Positions 12,956-23,779 of a DNA stretch of 30,073 nt are shown here, piece by piece. Origin of the DNA: Plantago elongata (Eukaryota; Streptophyta; Magnoliopsida; Lamiales; Plantaginaceae); the NCBI GenBank assembly GCA_036897095.1, contig JAYMSP010001640.1, positions 1-30,073 of the forward strand, given 5' to 3'. Below the pieces are notes generated by a model, which saw nothing but the letters and a program-made list of their open reading frames with translations, had not been told where the DNA came from and made no database searches. A program made the translations under genes and the position numbers. The first letter of the stretch is position 1; each line of letters begins with the position of its first letter.

Positions 12956-15200
12956 ATGGAAGAGTCTTCGGGCAGCAAGCGTAAAAGCAGAGATTATAGC
13001 AAGATACCCCGTGAGTATAAAAGTTTCGTCAATGACAGTGATATTGTGGAGAAAGCACTAGGCCTGTCCTCTAACAACTTTGATGAGGTGGAGCAATTCT
13101 ATATTGTCTATGGGAGAGAAATTGGTTTTGACATAAGACTTCATAATATCAAAGCCAAAACCAGGTTACGAGTTTGTCACTGACATGTTTCAAAAGGGAA
13201 AGGGATGAGTCATCTCGAAAATGAGCAGCGAGGGCTACAACTAGGTGTGGGTGCGAAGCTCTCATTCGAGCGGTGTATCATCGTAGTTCCGGGCGTTATG
13301 TAGTGGCTGAGTTTGAATCAAACCACAACCATGAGCTACCAACTGGGGATAAATTACGGCGTTTTTACGCTGTAACAGGTTCTTCACAATAGTGGACAAA
13401 AATGTGTTGATGTATTTTACTGAAATTGGGATGCGGCCTTGCAAAGCGATGGATCTTATTCAGAGCTTTTCGGGGGGAGATGGGAGGCTGCCCTTTATAA
13501 GGAAAGATGCATACAACTTGCTTCACTAGGAGAAAATGAAATTGATTAAGAACGAAGATGTTAACATGGCTCTCCACATTCTTGGCGGGTGAAGTTACAT
13601 GACCTGAGATTTGTAGTTAGTCACACCGAGGATTTTGAAGGTGCACTATCTTCATTGTTTTGGTGTGATTCACAATCAAAAGTAGAGTATGAAGCATACA
13701 GTGATGTATTGGTCTTGGATAGTACATACAATAATAATCAATATTGATTTCCTTTGGTCATTTTCTTAGGTGCCAACAATCATGGAAGTAACACAATGTT
13801 CGGTGCCGACATATTGTGTAGCGAAACAATACCATCATATCGGTGGTTATTTAGAATGTTTGTAGAGGCGATGAATTATAGACTCCCTTGTAGTGTGTTG
13901 ACAGATCAGGATGCAACTATATGTGAAGCAGTAGCTCAACAATTTCCTAGTGCACGACACAGATTATGTTCTTGGCACTTGAATAGAAATGCTAAGCAAA
14001 AGGTGAACAAGGGTTATTTAGCATGTCAGTTTGTGAGATTAGCAACATTCAACTGCAGCGTGGAGGAATTTGAGATGCATTGGAACACCCTTATTCAAGA
14101 ATATGGAGTAACTGATATCCATGGGTTATCGACATCTATGAGAAAAGAGATATGTGGAGTGGGGCCTACTTTCCAGGGGTTTTATTTGTTGGTATGACTA
14201 CTATACATCGTGTAGAGTATGTGAATTCCCTAATGAAATCGTATCTTCAGCCAGGTCTTTCAATAACTGAGTTTATACAAAAATTCCACATGGCGCTACA
14301 ACAAATGCGAAGCAAATTTATCGAGATTCAAGTTGATGCTGAGTTTAGGACGCCTGTGGTAAGATCTGATATTGTTCTTGTTGATCTTGAGAGACATGCT
14401 GCTGATATAAGTATTAAAAAGGTGTTCAAGAAGATTAGTAAGAATATAATGAAGGAGCAAAGTTTAATCCTTGATAGTACTGACCAACTTGGGGAACATG
14501 AGTTCAAATTTAGTTTCAGGAAGTATAAGGATATAGATGAGACAAGGCGATGGGCTGTACATATTGATACTGAGAATTTAATTTTTGAGTGTGATTGAAA
14601 GATGTTGCAGAGTAAGGGCATCCCGTGTCCACGTATTCTTTCATGTTTCAAGTCAATGTGCATCGAGTCATTTCCGGATGGTAACATACACCGTCGATGA
14701 CTACTTAAGACTGGAAAGAGGTTTAGGATGTCATTTTCGCATCCCTTAGTTAGGAATGGTGTAGAGCACGATAAACTTGGTAATGCATATATGCAGTTTG
14801 TTAACATATATCAATGTTGAAGCAAGATGACTCAAAATTGTCGACTGTGAATGAGTTGTTGACAAAACTAGTAAATGAGATTGAAGAGAGCAACAAGACA
14901 CCTGAGGGGGCATGGGATGTTAAGAATTCTTATAGTTGTAATGGTTCCGATGCCAAACATGCGTTTCAACAAGTTCTTAAAGGCCCTGTAAAAATTAGGT
15001 CGAAAGGTGCTATACGGAATGCCCCACAACGTTGTTCTATATGCATGTATCATTATATTTCATTTCATTCACCTCTTATCATCAAAGTCAGCATGTTAAT
15101 TCTCAACATTTTTCTCCTATTTATTAACCTTGCAAGAACACAGGCCACAACCGTGTAAGATGTCCGAGGAAAGACCAAGCGGATGACAACCACGTTGAAG
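12956..15200 (+). pseudogene. FAR1/MuDR-type MULE transposase, decayed
   Basis: The ATG at 12956 opens a frame (MEESSGSKRKSRDYSKIP...) with an N-terminal FAR1 DNA-binding domain: EVEQFYIVYGREIGFDIR-like residues at about 13086-13140. After a frameshift near 13183 come TRCGCEALIRAVYH and FESNHNHEL (13248-13340). The MULE transposase domain follows at about 13700-14130: the first catalytic Asp in DSTYNNNQY (codon at 13718) and the second in LTDQDATI (13904), plus HRLCSWHL. The third acidic residue was not assigned. Then TTIHRVEYVNSLMKSYLQPG (about 14200), a SWIM zinc-finger region at 14570-14640 where the second Cys is now a stop and the final His is Arg, and a CCHC knuckle (RCSIC... GHNRVRCP) apparently split by a short intron (about 15044-15144). 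In-frame stops also lie near 13529, 13587, 13747 and 14817. It cannot encode a full transposase. An open frame at 12291-12494 may be an upstream remnant but shows no domain. Confidence 0.85.
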
Positions 15201-16039
15201 AAGGTAATTGATACTAATCGTGCAATTGGTATTATGTTAATGTTGGAAATCAACTTCTTGATTTGGTTCATATCATAAACTAGTTAAAATGACGTTTCGG
15301 AATACTATGACATTGAGTTCATATTTTTCAGGTTAATGGTCATGTGTCCAGAATTTGATATTCTTGTTTGCTTGTATCATTTATGGTGTAGCAGTCTAAA
15401 CTATTATTTTTTGTTTTCTTTTGAGATCATTATGTATCTTTTGAATTTGGTGACACATTGCCTGTCATCACTTTATTGCCATTGGAGACAAGTTGATTTC
15501 AACATGTATTACTGTGTGTATTAGTGTTCAGGTATGAACAAGTTGGAGTTGTTGTATTATTGAAGTTCCGGTTCATTTTGTCAATTCAAATGAGTTTTCA
15601 TGATCTCAACTTGTAGTACTGTTATAGTACATATAATTAACTTGTTGAAGCAAAAAAGAAGCTTAAAAGATGTTAAAACCATAAACTAGCAGAAACATAG
15701 GCAGAAACATAAGAGAAAATGGCAAAATGTACCACCTAGGGTCAATTTTATCATTTCAAAGTTGTATAGAAGCTTCTAATGTTGCTGAGTGCTCTTTGAC
15801 ATATAGGTAACTGGCATAAAAAAGAAAGGGGTCAAAACATGACATTTCATGTTAGGTAAATATTATAAGTAAATAACCTGGAAATTAAAAAAATGGAGTG
15901 TCTTTTACTCATTTATCAGTTTTGAGTATGTATAGCAGCTTTTAATTTTCTTGGAGTGTTTCTTGACATATAGGTGACTTTTGTAAGCCAAAAAAAGATT
16001 AAAACATGACCATTCATGATAAAGAAAAAATAGACAAGT
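15201..16039. repeat. MULE interior with a diverged two-copy repeat
   Basis: Downstream of the transposase. Two related blocks of about 165 bp are centred on GACATATAGGTAACT (15798) and GACATATAGGTGACT (15965), each followed by a lysine-like A-rich run and AAAACATGAC. I see no further coding sequence. Confidence 0.45.
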
Positions 16040-17035
16040 AACATAAAATGTGTTAAAAAACTCATATTTTGCCACTTGAACAGAAAATTTGTTTTGATGG
16101 GTAAGGATTCAGGTGCCATGGAATATATAGTTTGAAATATATACGAGTGTAGTGTACTAGGAATTTTGAACTTTGTCGTTTGTACTTTTGTGGAGGAATT
16201 TACGCATTTTTTACTAAAACCGCTCAAATATGTGAAAATACTCATTTTTTGCTTAACTTCAACAGAAAATCTGTTTTGATGGGTAAGGATTCAGGTGCCA
16301 TGGATATATAGTTTGAAATATATACTAGTTTAGTGTACTAGGAATTTTAAACTTTGTCGTTTGAATTTTTGTGGAGGGATTTACGCATTTTTTACTAAAA
16401 CCGCTCAAATATGTGAAAATACTCATTTTTTACTTAACTAAAACAGAAAATCTGTTTTGGTGGGTAAGGATTCAGGTTCCATGAAATATATAGTTTGAAA
16501 TGTATACGAGTGTAGTGTACTAGGAATTTTGAAATTTTTCGTTTGCACTTTTGTGGAGGGATTTACGAATTTTTTACTAAAACCGCTGAAATCTGTGAAA
16601 ATACTCATTTTTTGCTTAACTTCAACAGAAAATCTGTTTTACTGGGTAAGGAGTCAAGAGCCATTTAATATATAGTTTGAAATATTTACGAGTATAGTGT
16701 ACTAGAAATTTTGAACTTTGTCGTTTGCACTTTTGTGGAGGGATTTACGCATTTTTTACTAAAACTGCTCAAGTCTGTGAAAATACTCATTTTTTGCTTA
16801 ACTTCAACAGTTTATTGAATAGGAGATTCTCTTCTCGCAAAGAAATATGTAATTTTAAGTCAGTTTTGATGAGTAATAAATAGTTTGAAATATATACGAG
16901 TATAGTGTACTAGGAATTTTGAACTTTGTTGTTTGCACTTTTGTGGAGGAATTTACGCATTTTTTACTAAAACCGCTCAAATCTGTAAAAGTATACATTT
17001 TTTGCTTTACTTCAACATAAACTCTGTTTCTTTAC
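16040..17035 (+). repeat. 182-bp tandem repeat array, about five copies
   Basis: The anchor AACAGAAAATYTGTTTT starts at 16079, 16261, 16442 and 16624, with the degenerate next copy at 16806 and a last one at about 17014. Spacings are 182, 181, 182, 182 and 208 bp; the last unit carries replacement sequence (GAATAGGAGATTCTCTTCTC). Each unit also contains GTACTAGGAATTTTGAACTT and CGCATTTTTTACTAAAACCG. The array lies between the convergent transposase and protease genes. Its open frames are by-products of the repeat. Confidence 0.95.
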
Positions 17036-17289
17036 TAAATCTCAGTAAGTTTTCACATTTCCTCTGGACAAAACCACATAGTGACATATTTACTGGTGAC
17101 ATGCAACATCAATGAACCATTTTGTAGTACTTAAATTGATTTTCTACGTATGGAACAGAAAAATAAAAATTATGACATAGTCTAAAATATCATCAAAGTT
17201 TCATAAAATAAGGAGTGAAATACAAAGGACCAAATGAGTATCAAATTAAGTTATGATATCCAAGAAACAAAACAAAACAAGATGAAATG

Positions 17290-18748
17290 AAATTCCATCT
17301 TTAGCAGAATGAATCTTCTGAAATAGTTCAACGCCGTTTCCAGCGAACCAATTTTCCTTGTTTTTGTATAATGACCAAGCAAGGTGTCGACAGCGGTTTT
17401 GGATTCTTCCTACAAATAAATCATTCAGTAAATTATAAGTAATTCATACTGGACATAACAATAACTATGATAAAAAAAATAGTAAGAACAATAGTAGTCA
17501 ATGATGATGACATTACCGGAGTTTTTAAGAGTTTCACTCCTACATCAAACATCATCCACAAACACACATATAGCCTACACCCCACAGTCATCCTATCCGA
17601 ATTATAACATATTTGGTACTTTCTTACTTAACAGACCAACCCAATTAATAAACAGGCATACAAGTATATTTTTAAGCTCAGAATCACTAACTGATTATTC
17701 TATTCATGCACTGTCTTAAAATAGAATTTGAACCGTTCCATTTCGCCATCTGATTTGTATTCCTTTGGAGCCCAAATTGGCATCAATCGATCAAATCTCA
17801 ACACCTGCGCAAAACACACCATATATCATCAAGTCGAATTTGGCATCACAACGTTTAATTTGACAAAGATTGTAGGAACCAAGTATGTCATACCACTTCT
17901 CTTACCAGGTTCTTCATGTTTTCCTTTTTAGCATTTGTACTCCAGCAACCTCCCATATGGCTTTACCGGAATCTATTATGTCGATAGATTTCAAGTTGAA
18001 GTTTAGGTGAACCAAGAACCAATGATTTTGTCGATCTTTAATGGGAAAATACACCCTCTATAAATGACTAGCACCATTGGTGAATTTCTGTGCCCCATCA
18101 AAATAAATTTTTAAGATATATACATCGGTTTTACTGGTATTCAAGATGATATTATGTATCAACATAAAAAATGAACACCCATCAAATAAAGCTTGTGATG
18201 ATTATTAAATAACGGACATAACAATCCACACTTACCGTCATAAATGCAGAGCAAAACCATGTATTTAAAAATGATGTATAAGCCCTTTCACCAACAGTAC
18301 ACATACATGCCACCATATCAATCACCTAAATCATGAAAATTACATCATCCACGTTACTCGTGCATAAATGTAACGATCAAGCAAAATTACAATGAATAGT
18401 TACAAGTTTGAGGAATACCTTCTCGCTGACATAGTGGTTTGGTCTCAAACCTTCAATAACGTCCCTCCTACTCAGCTTCAACGCTCCATAATCGATAACC
18501 TTAGTAATTTGATAAATAATAAGAAAAAACACCATAATTAACCTGGAAATAGTGGAAGGCACAACATAAATCACCATAAATTCATAAATAGTGCAAACCT
18601 TGATGGCTTTGTTTCATCAAAGAGAAAATCTGCAACTTCTTCACTTGGTGCATCAGGATTGAATCGCATTTCAGGGTGCATTCTCTCCTTCATTTCCATT
18701 TCATCATCAGAAGACAAATCGGAAAGCAAAATAAGCTCTGGTGTTGCA
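17290..18748 (-). pseudogene. Ulp1-like (C48) cysteine protease carried by the MULE, decayed
   Basis: Reading leftward, recognisable exons are 18748-18599 (acidic, ELILLSDLSSDDEMEM), 18499-18419 (LSRRDVIEGLRPNHYVSEK, the start of the Ulp1 fold), 18325-18236 (VIDMVACMCTVGERAYTSFL), about 18130-17899 (VYFPIKDRQNHWFLVHLNF then IDIIDSG), 17804-17700 (VLRFDRLMPIWAPKEY), the DDCGV block at 17592-17578 and a last one from 17409 (KTAVDTLLGHYTKTRKIG). The catalytic His of NHW, the Asp of IDIIDSG and the Cys of DCG are all present. Ulp1 enzymes process SUMO and cut it from targets. The frame is broken by a stop just before VYFPI (near 18061), a frameshift in the A/G-rich run near 17925 and a stop directly after DCGV. 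Phases of the first two exons do not agree, so the 5' model is uncertain. It converges on the transposase gene. Confidence 0.82.
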
Positions 18749-20632
18749 CTGTTGTAACATACTAGTGTTGAATATCAAATGTAAAAAGAGGCTACTTTGT
18801 TACAATGCCATTAAGGACAATGATAATAACCACATAATGCAATTACAAGTCACCTCTTGATAAACTATTCTGCAAGCCTTGCAAGTATATAACAATAGTT
18901 CTATTCATTCACCAGTTCAAAGTTAACGAAAGAAACAGAAGGTTGGGGCAAGTTCCAACCTTTCTTCTCTACCACACCTCAACAAAGCTCTAAACAGTAT
19001 AACATTCCATGAATCATTCTTAAAAAAAAACACTAATCAGTAATCACATTCGTTTCTTATAAATTTCAACAACCAACCAATTAAGGGCACATATTCGTTG
19101 CAACAACAACAACCAATTGAACGTACTTAACCTCATGGAAATTAGAGCAAACGGATACTTACATGGTTGAAGCTAGACGCAATCAATAGCTTTCTCCTTC
19201 CAACGGCTGAAACAGAGCTTGAAAATCACAGGAAACGCTGAAGCGCTGAATTGCTGAAAAATAGAAGAGCTCATATTGTTGGAAATCTCGATTAATTATG
19301 GGAAAAAGAGTTATGGTATGGAAAGGAGTGTGAGCATCAGATCCTCTGAAAATTCGCAAAAATATCGCTTGCAGAGCCCTACAAAAGGAAATAAAGAACC
19401 ACCGATTCATCATAAATTCGCACAATCTGCTTAATTTATTTTCGTAAATTAGCTATCTAAACTTGTAAAAATGAAAAGTAAACAAATCAATTGTTTGTCT
19501 GAGTGGGGAAGTGTTTAGTGGAATATTTTAGAGGTTTGCGTTAAATTCCCATTGGTGTCAAATTTTCAAAATAAATTAAAACATTTTATTGTTTTGATAT
19601 TTGTCACTTCATTTCCTTTTAGCCTTTCACTTTTAGTTTTTTTCACCCTTTTCTAAGATATATGTATTAAAATAATATAAAAAGTGATCCCCATTTTTAT
19701 TAACACATTTCGAGCATGAGTTCTTAACTAAAACTAACACTTCAATGTCATGTTAAATCTAAGGACCAATCTATGTTCATAAGAAAATCGTTACTATTAA
19801 TAAAAATGCCAATACTAATATTGCAACGAAAGATGTTATATGTAAGATCATGATGATTAAATTCGGCCCATATTGGAGGACATGGAATTCACTATAGAAA
19901 GCAAGTCAACCATCGTCTAGAGTGGTAATCTTGCGGAACCGAAAGTAATACGGAGAAGAAAAGTAGAAAATAGAGTAGCATAGCTTATTTTATTCATCGC
20001 ATTCATGAATTTACCATGAATTAATTCTTTACAATGCCTTAGTTCACACACTTATGTATCTATTCGAATATTTATATCTTTCGTAAAGAGCGCTTTAAGA
20101 ATTATCAGAACAAACTCTAAGAAATGTTGGAGCAAGCTTGAAGGAGCTATAAGTTTCCAATGTGCGAGAGCGAGCTCTGAGCAAATCTCAAGAGCGAGCT
20201 AGGTGATCTAGCTCTATCAACCATAATGTTAATAACACATCATTCATATTAATAATAAAATGTCAATATTAATATTATGGTCAAATAAATGTTATATATG
20301 TTAAAAACACAAGTTAACAACATATATAGTTTTTAATTAATATTATATTTTTAACAATATAGATAAATCTCTATATAAGTCAACTATATAAGGTATTTTC
20401 AGAGAATTTGTATTTTATTTTTTGTCGTCCACAATTTTAAATAGGTTGACCTGTCAATCATGTCATTAAGATTAGTCAGTTTGAATCTGTAATTGTTTTT
20501 AGACAAGTTTGAATTTAGATTGTAATACTACCGCGTGTATAATACTCTTTTAGTTCTGAAAAAATCCATACAATAAGGTTGTTGAGTAATTTTTTGTTGA
20601 AAATTAATAAGTTACTTTTCTTAAAACTTTTT
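18749..20632. other. MULE interior upstream of the Ulp1 relic
   Basis: Probably contains the lost 5' part of the protease gene (a minus-strand open frame at 19425-19183 has no recognisable domain). Near 20160-20215 the word GAGCGAGCT occurs twice in a short GC-richer patch. The stretch 19890-20060 (GCGGAACCGAAAGTAATACG, then TTATTCATCGCATTCATGAA) resembles the edge of another decayed retroelement, unproven. Confidence 0.3.
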
Positions 20633-20634
20633 TA

Positions 20635-20886
20635 CTATCTTCATCCCGACTTGATTTTTCCGTGTTGACTTTTTCGAGTCAACCGTTATCAATTTTGGTA
20701 CCATCAATAAACTACAAAGGTAAATAATTTAATAAAAACATATAATGAAAATTTAAGATGTAAGGTTTTATAATATGATCTTGTTAAATATTTAACAATT
20801 CTCGTTTAAGGTAAATTCGAAGTTAAAATTGATAAGAATTAATTAAATAAAGTTAACACAGAAATATAAAATCAGGACGGATTAAA
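20635..20886. mobile_element. Stowaway-like (Tc1/mariner) MITE nested in the MULE
   Basis: The left end CTATCTTCATCCCGACTTGA...CCGTGTTGAC and the reverse complement of the right end (TTTAATCCGTCCTGATTT...CTGTGTTAAC) align as imperfect inverted repeats that resemble the CTCCCTCCGTCCC-type ends of Stowaway elements. TA flanks both sides (20633-20634 and 20887-20888). Length 252 bp, noncoding. Confidence 0.55.
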
Positions 20887-21249
20887 TACATAATAATTTA
20901 ATATAAGTGGTTCTTCTTGGTGAAAAATTGGGTAAGTGTAAGAGTAATATTTTTTTGTTATAAGCTTTATCTATCCTAACTCAATCCATACACCGACTCA
21001 AACTGAATTTCCACATAATTCAAGAACTACCGACTTCAAAAATTAAAAAGAAGGAAATAGCATAATTTTGCGGTAACTAATTTACTCCACGTAAAATGGA
21101 ATGAATAACAAATACACTTCAGTACATAGCCAGCAAGTTCTCCGCAGTTCAACAACAAAAACAAATAGAGCGGTACAAAATAAGATGTGCATATGTACAA
21201 AACCAACTCTTAAATCACAAAAAAGAAGATAAAACAAGATGTTATATAC

Positions 21250-21542
21250 GTTTGTGGATATCTTGATCAACTAGAACGGAATCATCATCGTCTTCATCAT
21301 ATGATGAGAAACAAAATGAAGGAAGGCCACGTTTCACAACCACCTTCTTGTCAGCAAACTCTTCATAAAACTAAATATCTGAACAATCATGACTAAGTTA
21401 CCATTTCTTCAAGCTTGTTGAGTGCAGGAAAGAACTGATTAGGGACAAAACATGTTTTTGCCATGCTGACAAGAAGGATACCAGAGCAATGGCCACATCT
21501 CACAGTCACCACCATTCACAAGTTGTCATATGGAACACTAAC
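21250..21542 (-). pseudogene. Captured YABBY fragment, INNER NO OUTER-like exons 2 and 3
   Basis: Reading leftward, 21542-21402 (141 bp, 47 codons) is preceded by an acceptor-like ATGCAG and followed by a donor-like GTAAC. It encodes VSVPYDNL, a stop, then MVVTVRCGHCSGILLVSMAK and FVPNQFFPALNKLEEM. TVRCGHC is the second half of the YABBY C2C2 zinc finger, and the preceding MVV and following FVP...L plus exon borders resemble INO more than other YABBY members. After only about 31 bp, 21370-21250 encodes FYEEFADKKVVVKRG and FSSYDEDDDDSV, matching the acidic segment before the YABBY domain, and ends in a donor-like GTATAT. Exon 1 and the YABBY DNA-binding domain are missing. INO controls outer ovule integument growth. 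I infer a gene fragment acquired by the MULE; the stop shows this copy is not functional. Confidence 0.78.
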
Positions 21543-21869
21543 CTGCATGGTAAAAAATAAGATATCAAATGTCACTTGTAATATTGATCCAGGAACGATA
21601 ATAAATTGGAGTGCAATATAAGTTCAAATTCAGCACCTCACTACATTAACATTGTAATATTGATCTAGGAATTAAAGAAAGTGGAATTAAAGGAGGTTAT
21701 AGAAGGTTGGCAAGAATTGCTACACAAACTGTGCAACATCTGTTAAGTGACACTAACATTTGTTTTTAAATATCCATAACTTAAAATATACTGACAATCA
21801 ATTTTCAATACATACTCTGTTAAGTGTTAAACACTAGGTGTACTAAAGTCCAAAATGGATACTTAGCAT

Positions 21870-22256
21870 TCAAACAACACCACCCGATGCTTGGGCATTT
21901 AAAGTGGCATGGCTGCCAGAAAGTAATGCAGTAGAGGATGATGCATGATTGGAACTAAAATTGTTATTGTATGCAGCAGAAAACATATAAGGTTCAGCAT
22001 GTAAACCTGGAAACAATGGTTTTGTCCCTCGAAAGTGCTTTGTTCCTGCGACTATATGTGTATTTGGGTTTGAGTAAGATGGGGGGAAACTTGGCGAGTG
22101 GAAACTATGTGCTGTAATCTCCAACAGGCTGGTTACAAACATATCTAATGACGGGGGTGGAAACCTCTGCTGCTTGAGTTCCAAATTCTTGATTTTAAAA
22201 GCTGGAATCTCAGTGCGAAAACAATTAAACAAACACAAAGTCAACCACCCATTCAA
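21870..22256 (-). pseudogene. Unidentified coding-like segment in the MULE
   Basis: A 128-codon open frame on the minus strand, long for such AT-rich sequence, rich in Ser, Pro and Asn (SPSFPPSYSNPNTHIVAG, GLHAEPYMFSAAYNNNFSSN, SSSTALLSG). I do not recognise a domain. Composition resembles a disordered part of a plant regulatory protein. It lies between the right inverted repeat and the YABBY fragment, on the same strand, and may be a second captured piece or an exon of a chimeric transcript started in the right repeat. A donor-like GTAAGC at 22391-22386 and acceptor-like TTCCAG near 22200 would suit this. The first Met need not be a real start. Confidence 0.4.
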
Positions 22257-22547
22257 ACAAACACCAGATCAAGTTCCATCACTCAAATCACAAAAATAAC
22301 CAGCTCCTTTAACACAATACATTCAATTGGCAATTAAACAAACATGTAACGTGCACCAAATGAAAAGTTTCGAAACGAATAAATTGCTTACTGTTATCGG
22401 TATTAGTGACAGGGTAGATGTAAAGAGAGATGTAGAGCGAGTGAAGAACATAGAGAGCAACGGCAATGTTGATGGAATTTGTTCTCTTGTACGAACACCT
22501 CTGATCCTCTATGCTCTCGCCATCTCCAGACCCTCAGTTCGAGCAAA

Positions 22548-22940
22548 ACTAATGTTTTTCCCCAATAACGCCCAAAACTAACATCATTCGGGGACGAGTT
22601 GAGCTTGGATGTATTACATTCATGAGTTAATTGCTAAAATGACAATAATTGAGAGGAATAGGGTTTATGGAGAATTTGGGGAAGAACAACATGGAATGGA
22701 AACGTGGGCTGCTAGCATTTTTGTTAAGGTTGGAGGAGAAAAAACATTTTATGTTTAAAAATTTAAATTAAAATAGTTTATGACATACAATATTTTTATG
22801 GTGATATATTTATTGAAATTGTCATTGTATAAATTACAAATTGAACAAATGACTAGGATGAAATACAAGTAATCTAACGGACACCGATGAGTATAATTGA
22901 ATTGGTGTATGTTAAACAGTTACAGTTGTTAGACTCGCCC
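22548..22940 (-). repeat. Right terminal inverted repeat of the MULE
   Basis: In reverse complement it shares with 11508-12206 the GGGCG.GTCTAA end, TACAATGACAATTT, GTTCTTCCCCAA, CATAAACCCTA and AGCTCAACTCGTCCCCGA blocks in the same order. It is shorter because it lacks the retroinsert and further sequence of the left copy. Confidence 0.72.
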
Positions 22941-22950
22941 TTAAATTCTA

Positions 22951-23779
22951 GGGCGCGTCTAAGACCCAACTCCACTTGTACGACTTAACTCGTAAATTTT
23001 ACAACGACAATTTCAGTAAATACATCTATACAAAGAAGATTATATTGTCATATATAATTATATCATAAATTCAACTTAAAACATAAGATTATTTAAAAAA
23101 CAGATTATATTCATAAGATTCATCTTCCAAACTAAACAAATGTTCTCCCCAAAATTAATATATATATGAACCCTAATTTATTAATTCTTTCCCCAATTCA
23201 ATTTCATTTCAATTAATTTATCAATTTGATTATGTTGGATTGGAACCGGTTTAGTCAAAACAAATTCATGAAATAAGGAAAAGTTGGCATTTATCAATTC
23301 TTTTTTATTCCAACAATAACCAATTGGGTGCGGAAGAACAGAAGAAGAAAGAATGCTCAATTATTCAATTAGGTTGATGGATAATCCTTAGTTTATAATA
23401 ATGATTGTAAATTTTACAATACAGGTAGCACAATCGTTAGACAATGATAATTAAGTTCAATAATATGAAGAATTTTGGGAAGACGATCGAACGTTGTTTT
23501 CGACCATTAAAAGGAGACGATGGACTAATTAATTTGTGAATTGTGATGTTATTTGATGAATGGATATTCATACTGTAATTTTAGTATCGATACTAAAAGT
23601 ATAATTCATTGGTATATTAGAATTTATACAAATTGTCATTGTAAAATTAAAAAAAAAAGTCATGATTAATTACAATTAAAAATAATATGTATAAAACTGA
23701 TTTAATGGTTAATGATGAATATAACTGAATTAGGTATATGTTAAGCAGTTACAGTTATAGTCGGACCATAGATTTCCCC
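22951..23779. mobile_element. Second, non-autonomous MULE relative, about 830 bp
   Basis: Starts GGGCGCGTCTAAGACC one base after the target duplication of the big MULE and ends GGACCATAGATTTCCCC. Its left part matches the left end of the large element (ACGACTTAA, TTTTACAACGACAATTTCAGTAAATA, AACCCTAATT, CCCCAATTCAATTTCA) and its right part matches the right end (ATATAACTGAATTAGGTATA, CAGTTACAGTT). It lacks any coding sequence. The right flank TCAAAGTCT (from 23780) matches TTAAATTCT at 7 of 9. The exact end may shift by one base. Confidence 0.7.

Larger units (their letters stand above)
11508..22940. mobile_element. 11.4-kb Mutator-like element (MULE) with long inverted repeats
   Basis: The left end begins GGGCGCGTCTAAG and the right end finishes TTAGACTCGCCC. 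Inward, the two ends share ordered blocks when one is reverse complemented: ACAATGRCAATTT, GTTCTTCCCCAA..., AAACCCTA..TTCCTCT, AGCTCAACTCG..CCCCGA/CCCGGA and GTTAGT.TTGG.CGTTATTGG. So the inverted repeats run about 11508-12206 and 22548-22940. It holds a FAR1-type transposase relic (+), an Ulp1-like protease relic (-), a 182-bp tandem array, a captured YABBY fragment (-) and an unidentified coding-like segment (-). MULEs with an additional Ulp1-like gene are known in plants (for example Kaonashi in Arabidopsis). All coding parts carry stops or frameshifts, so this copy looks dead. Nested or rearranged insertions inside cannot be excluded. Confidence 0.82.

Noticed and set aside
14328..14807. 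159-codon minus-strand frame opposite the transposase
   Set aside because: It is the complement of the recognisable transposase frame and shows no domain.
16040..17035. Centromeric satellite array
   Set aside because: The unit length fits, but only about five copies exist and they sit within a MULE; no evidence for a centromere.
16040..17035. CRISPR-like array
   Set aside because: Direct tandem repeats with no short-repeat/unique-spacer structure, in plant nuclear DNA.
21250..21542. Functional YABBY gene
   Set aside because: It lacks exon 1 and the YABBY domain exons and has an in-frame stop before the zinc-finger half.
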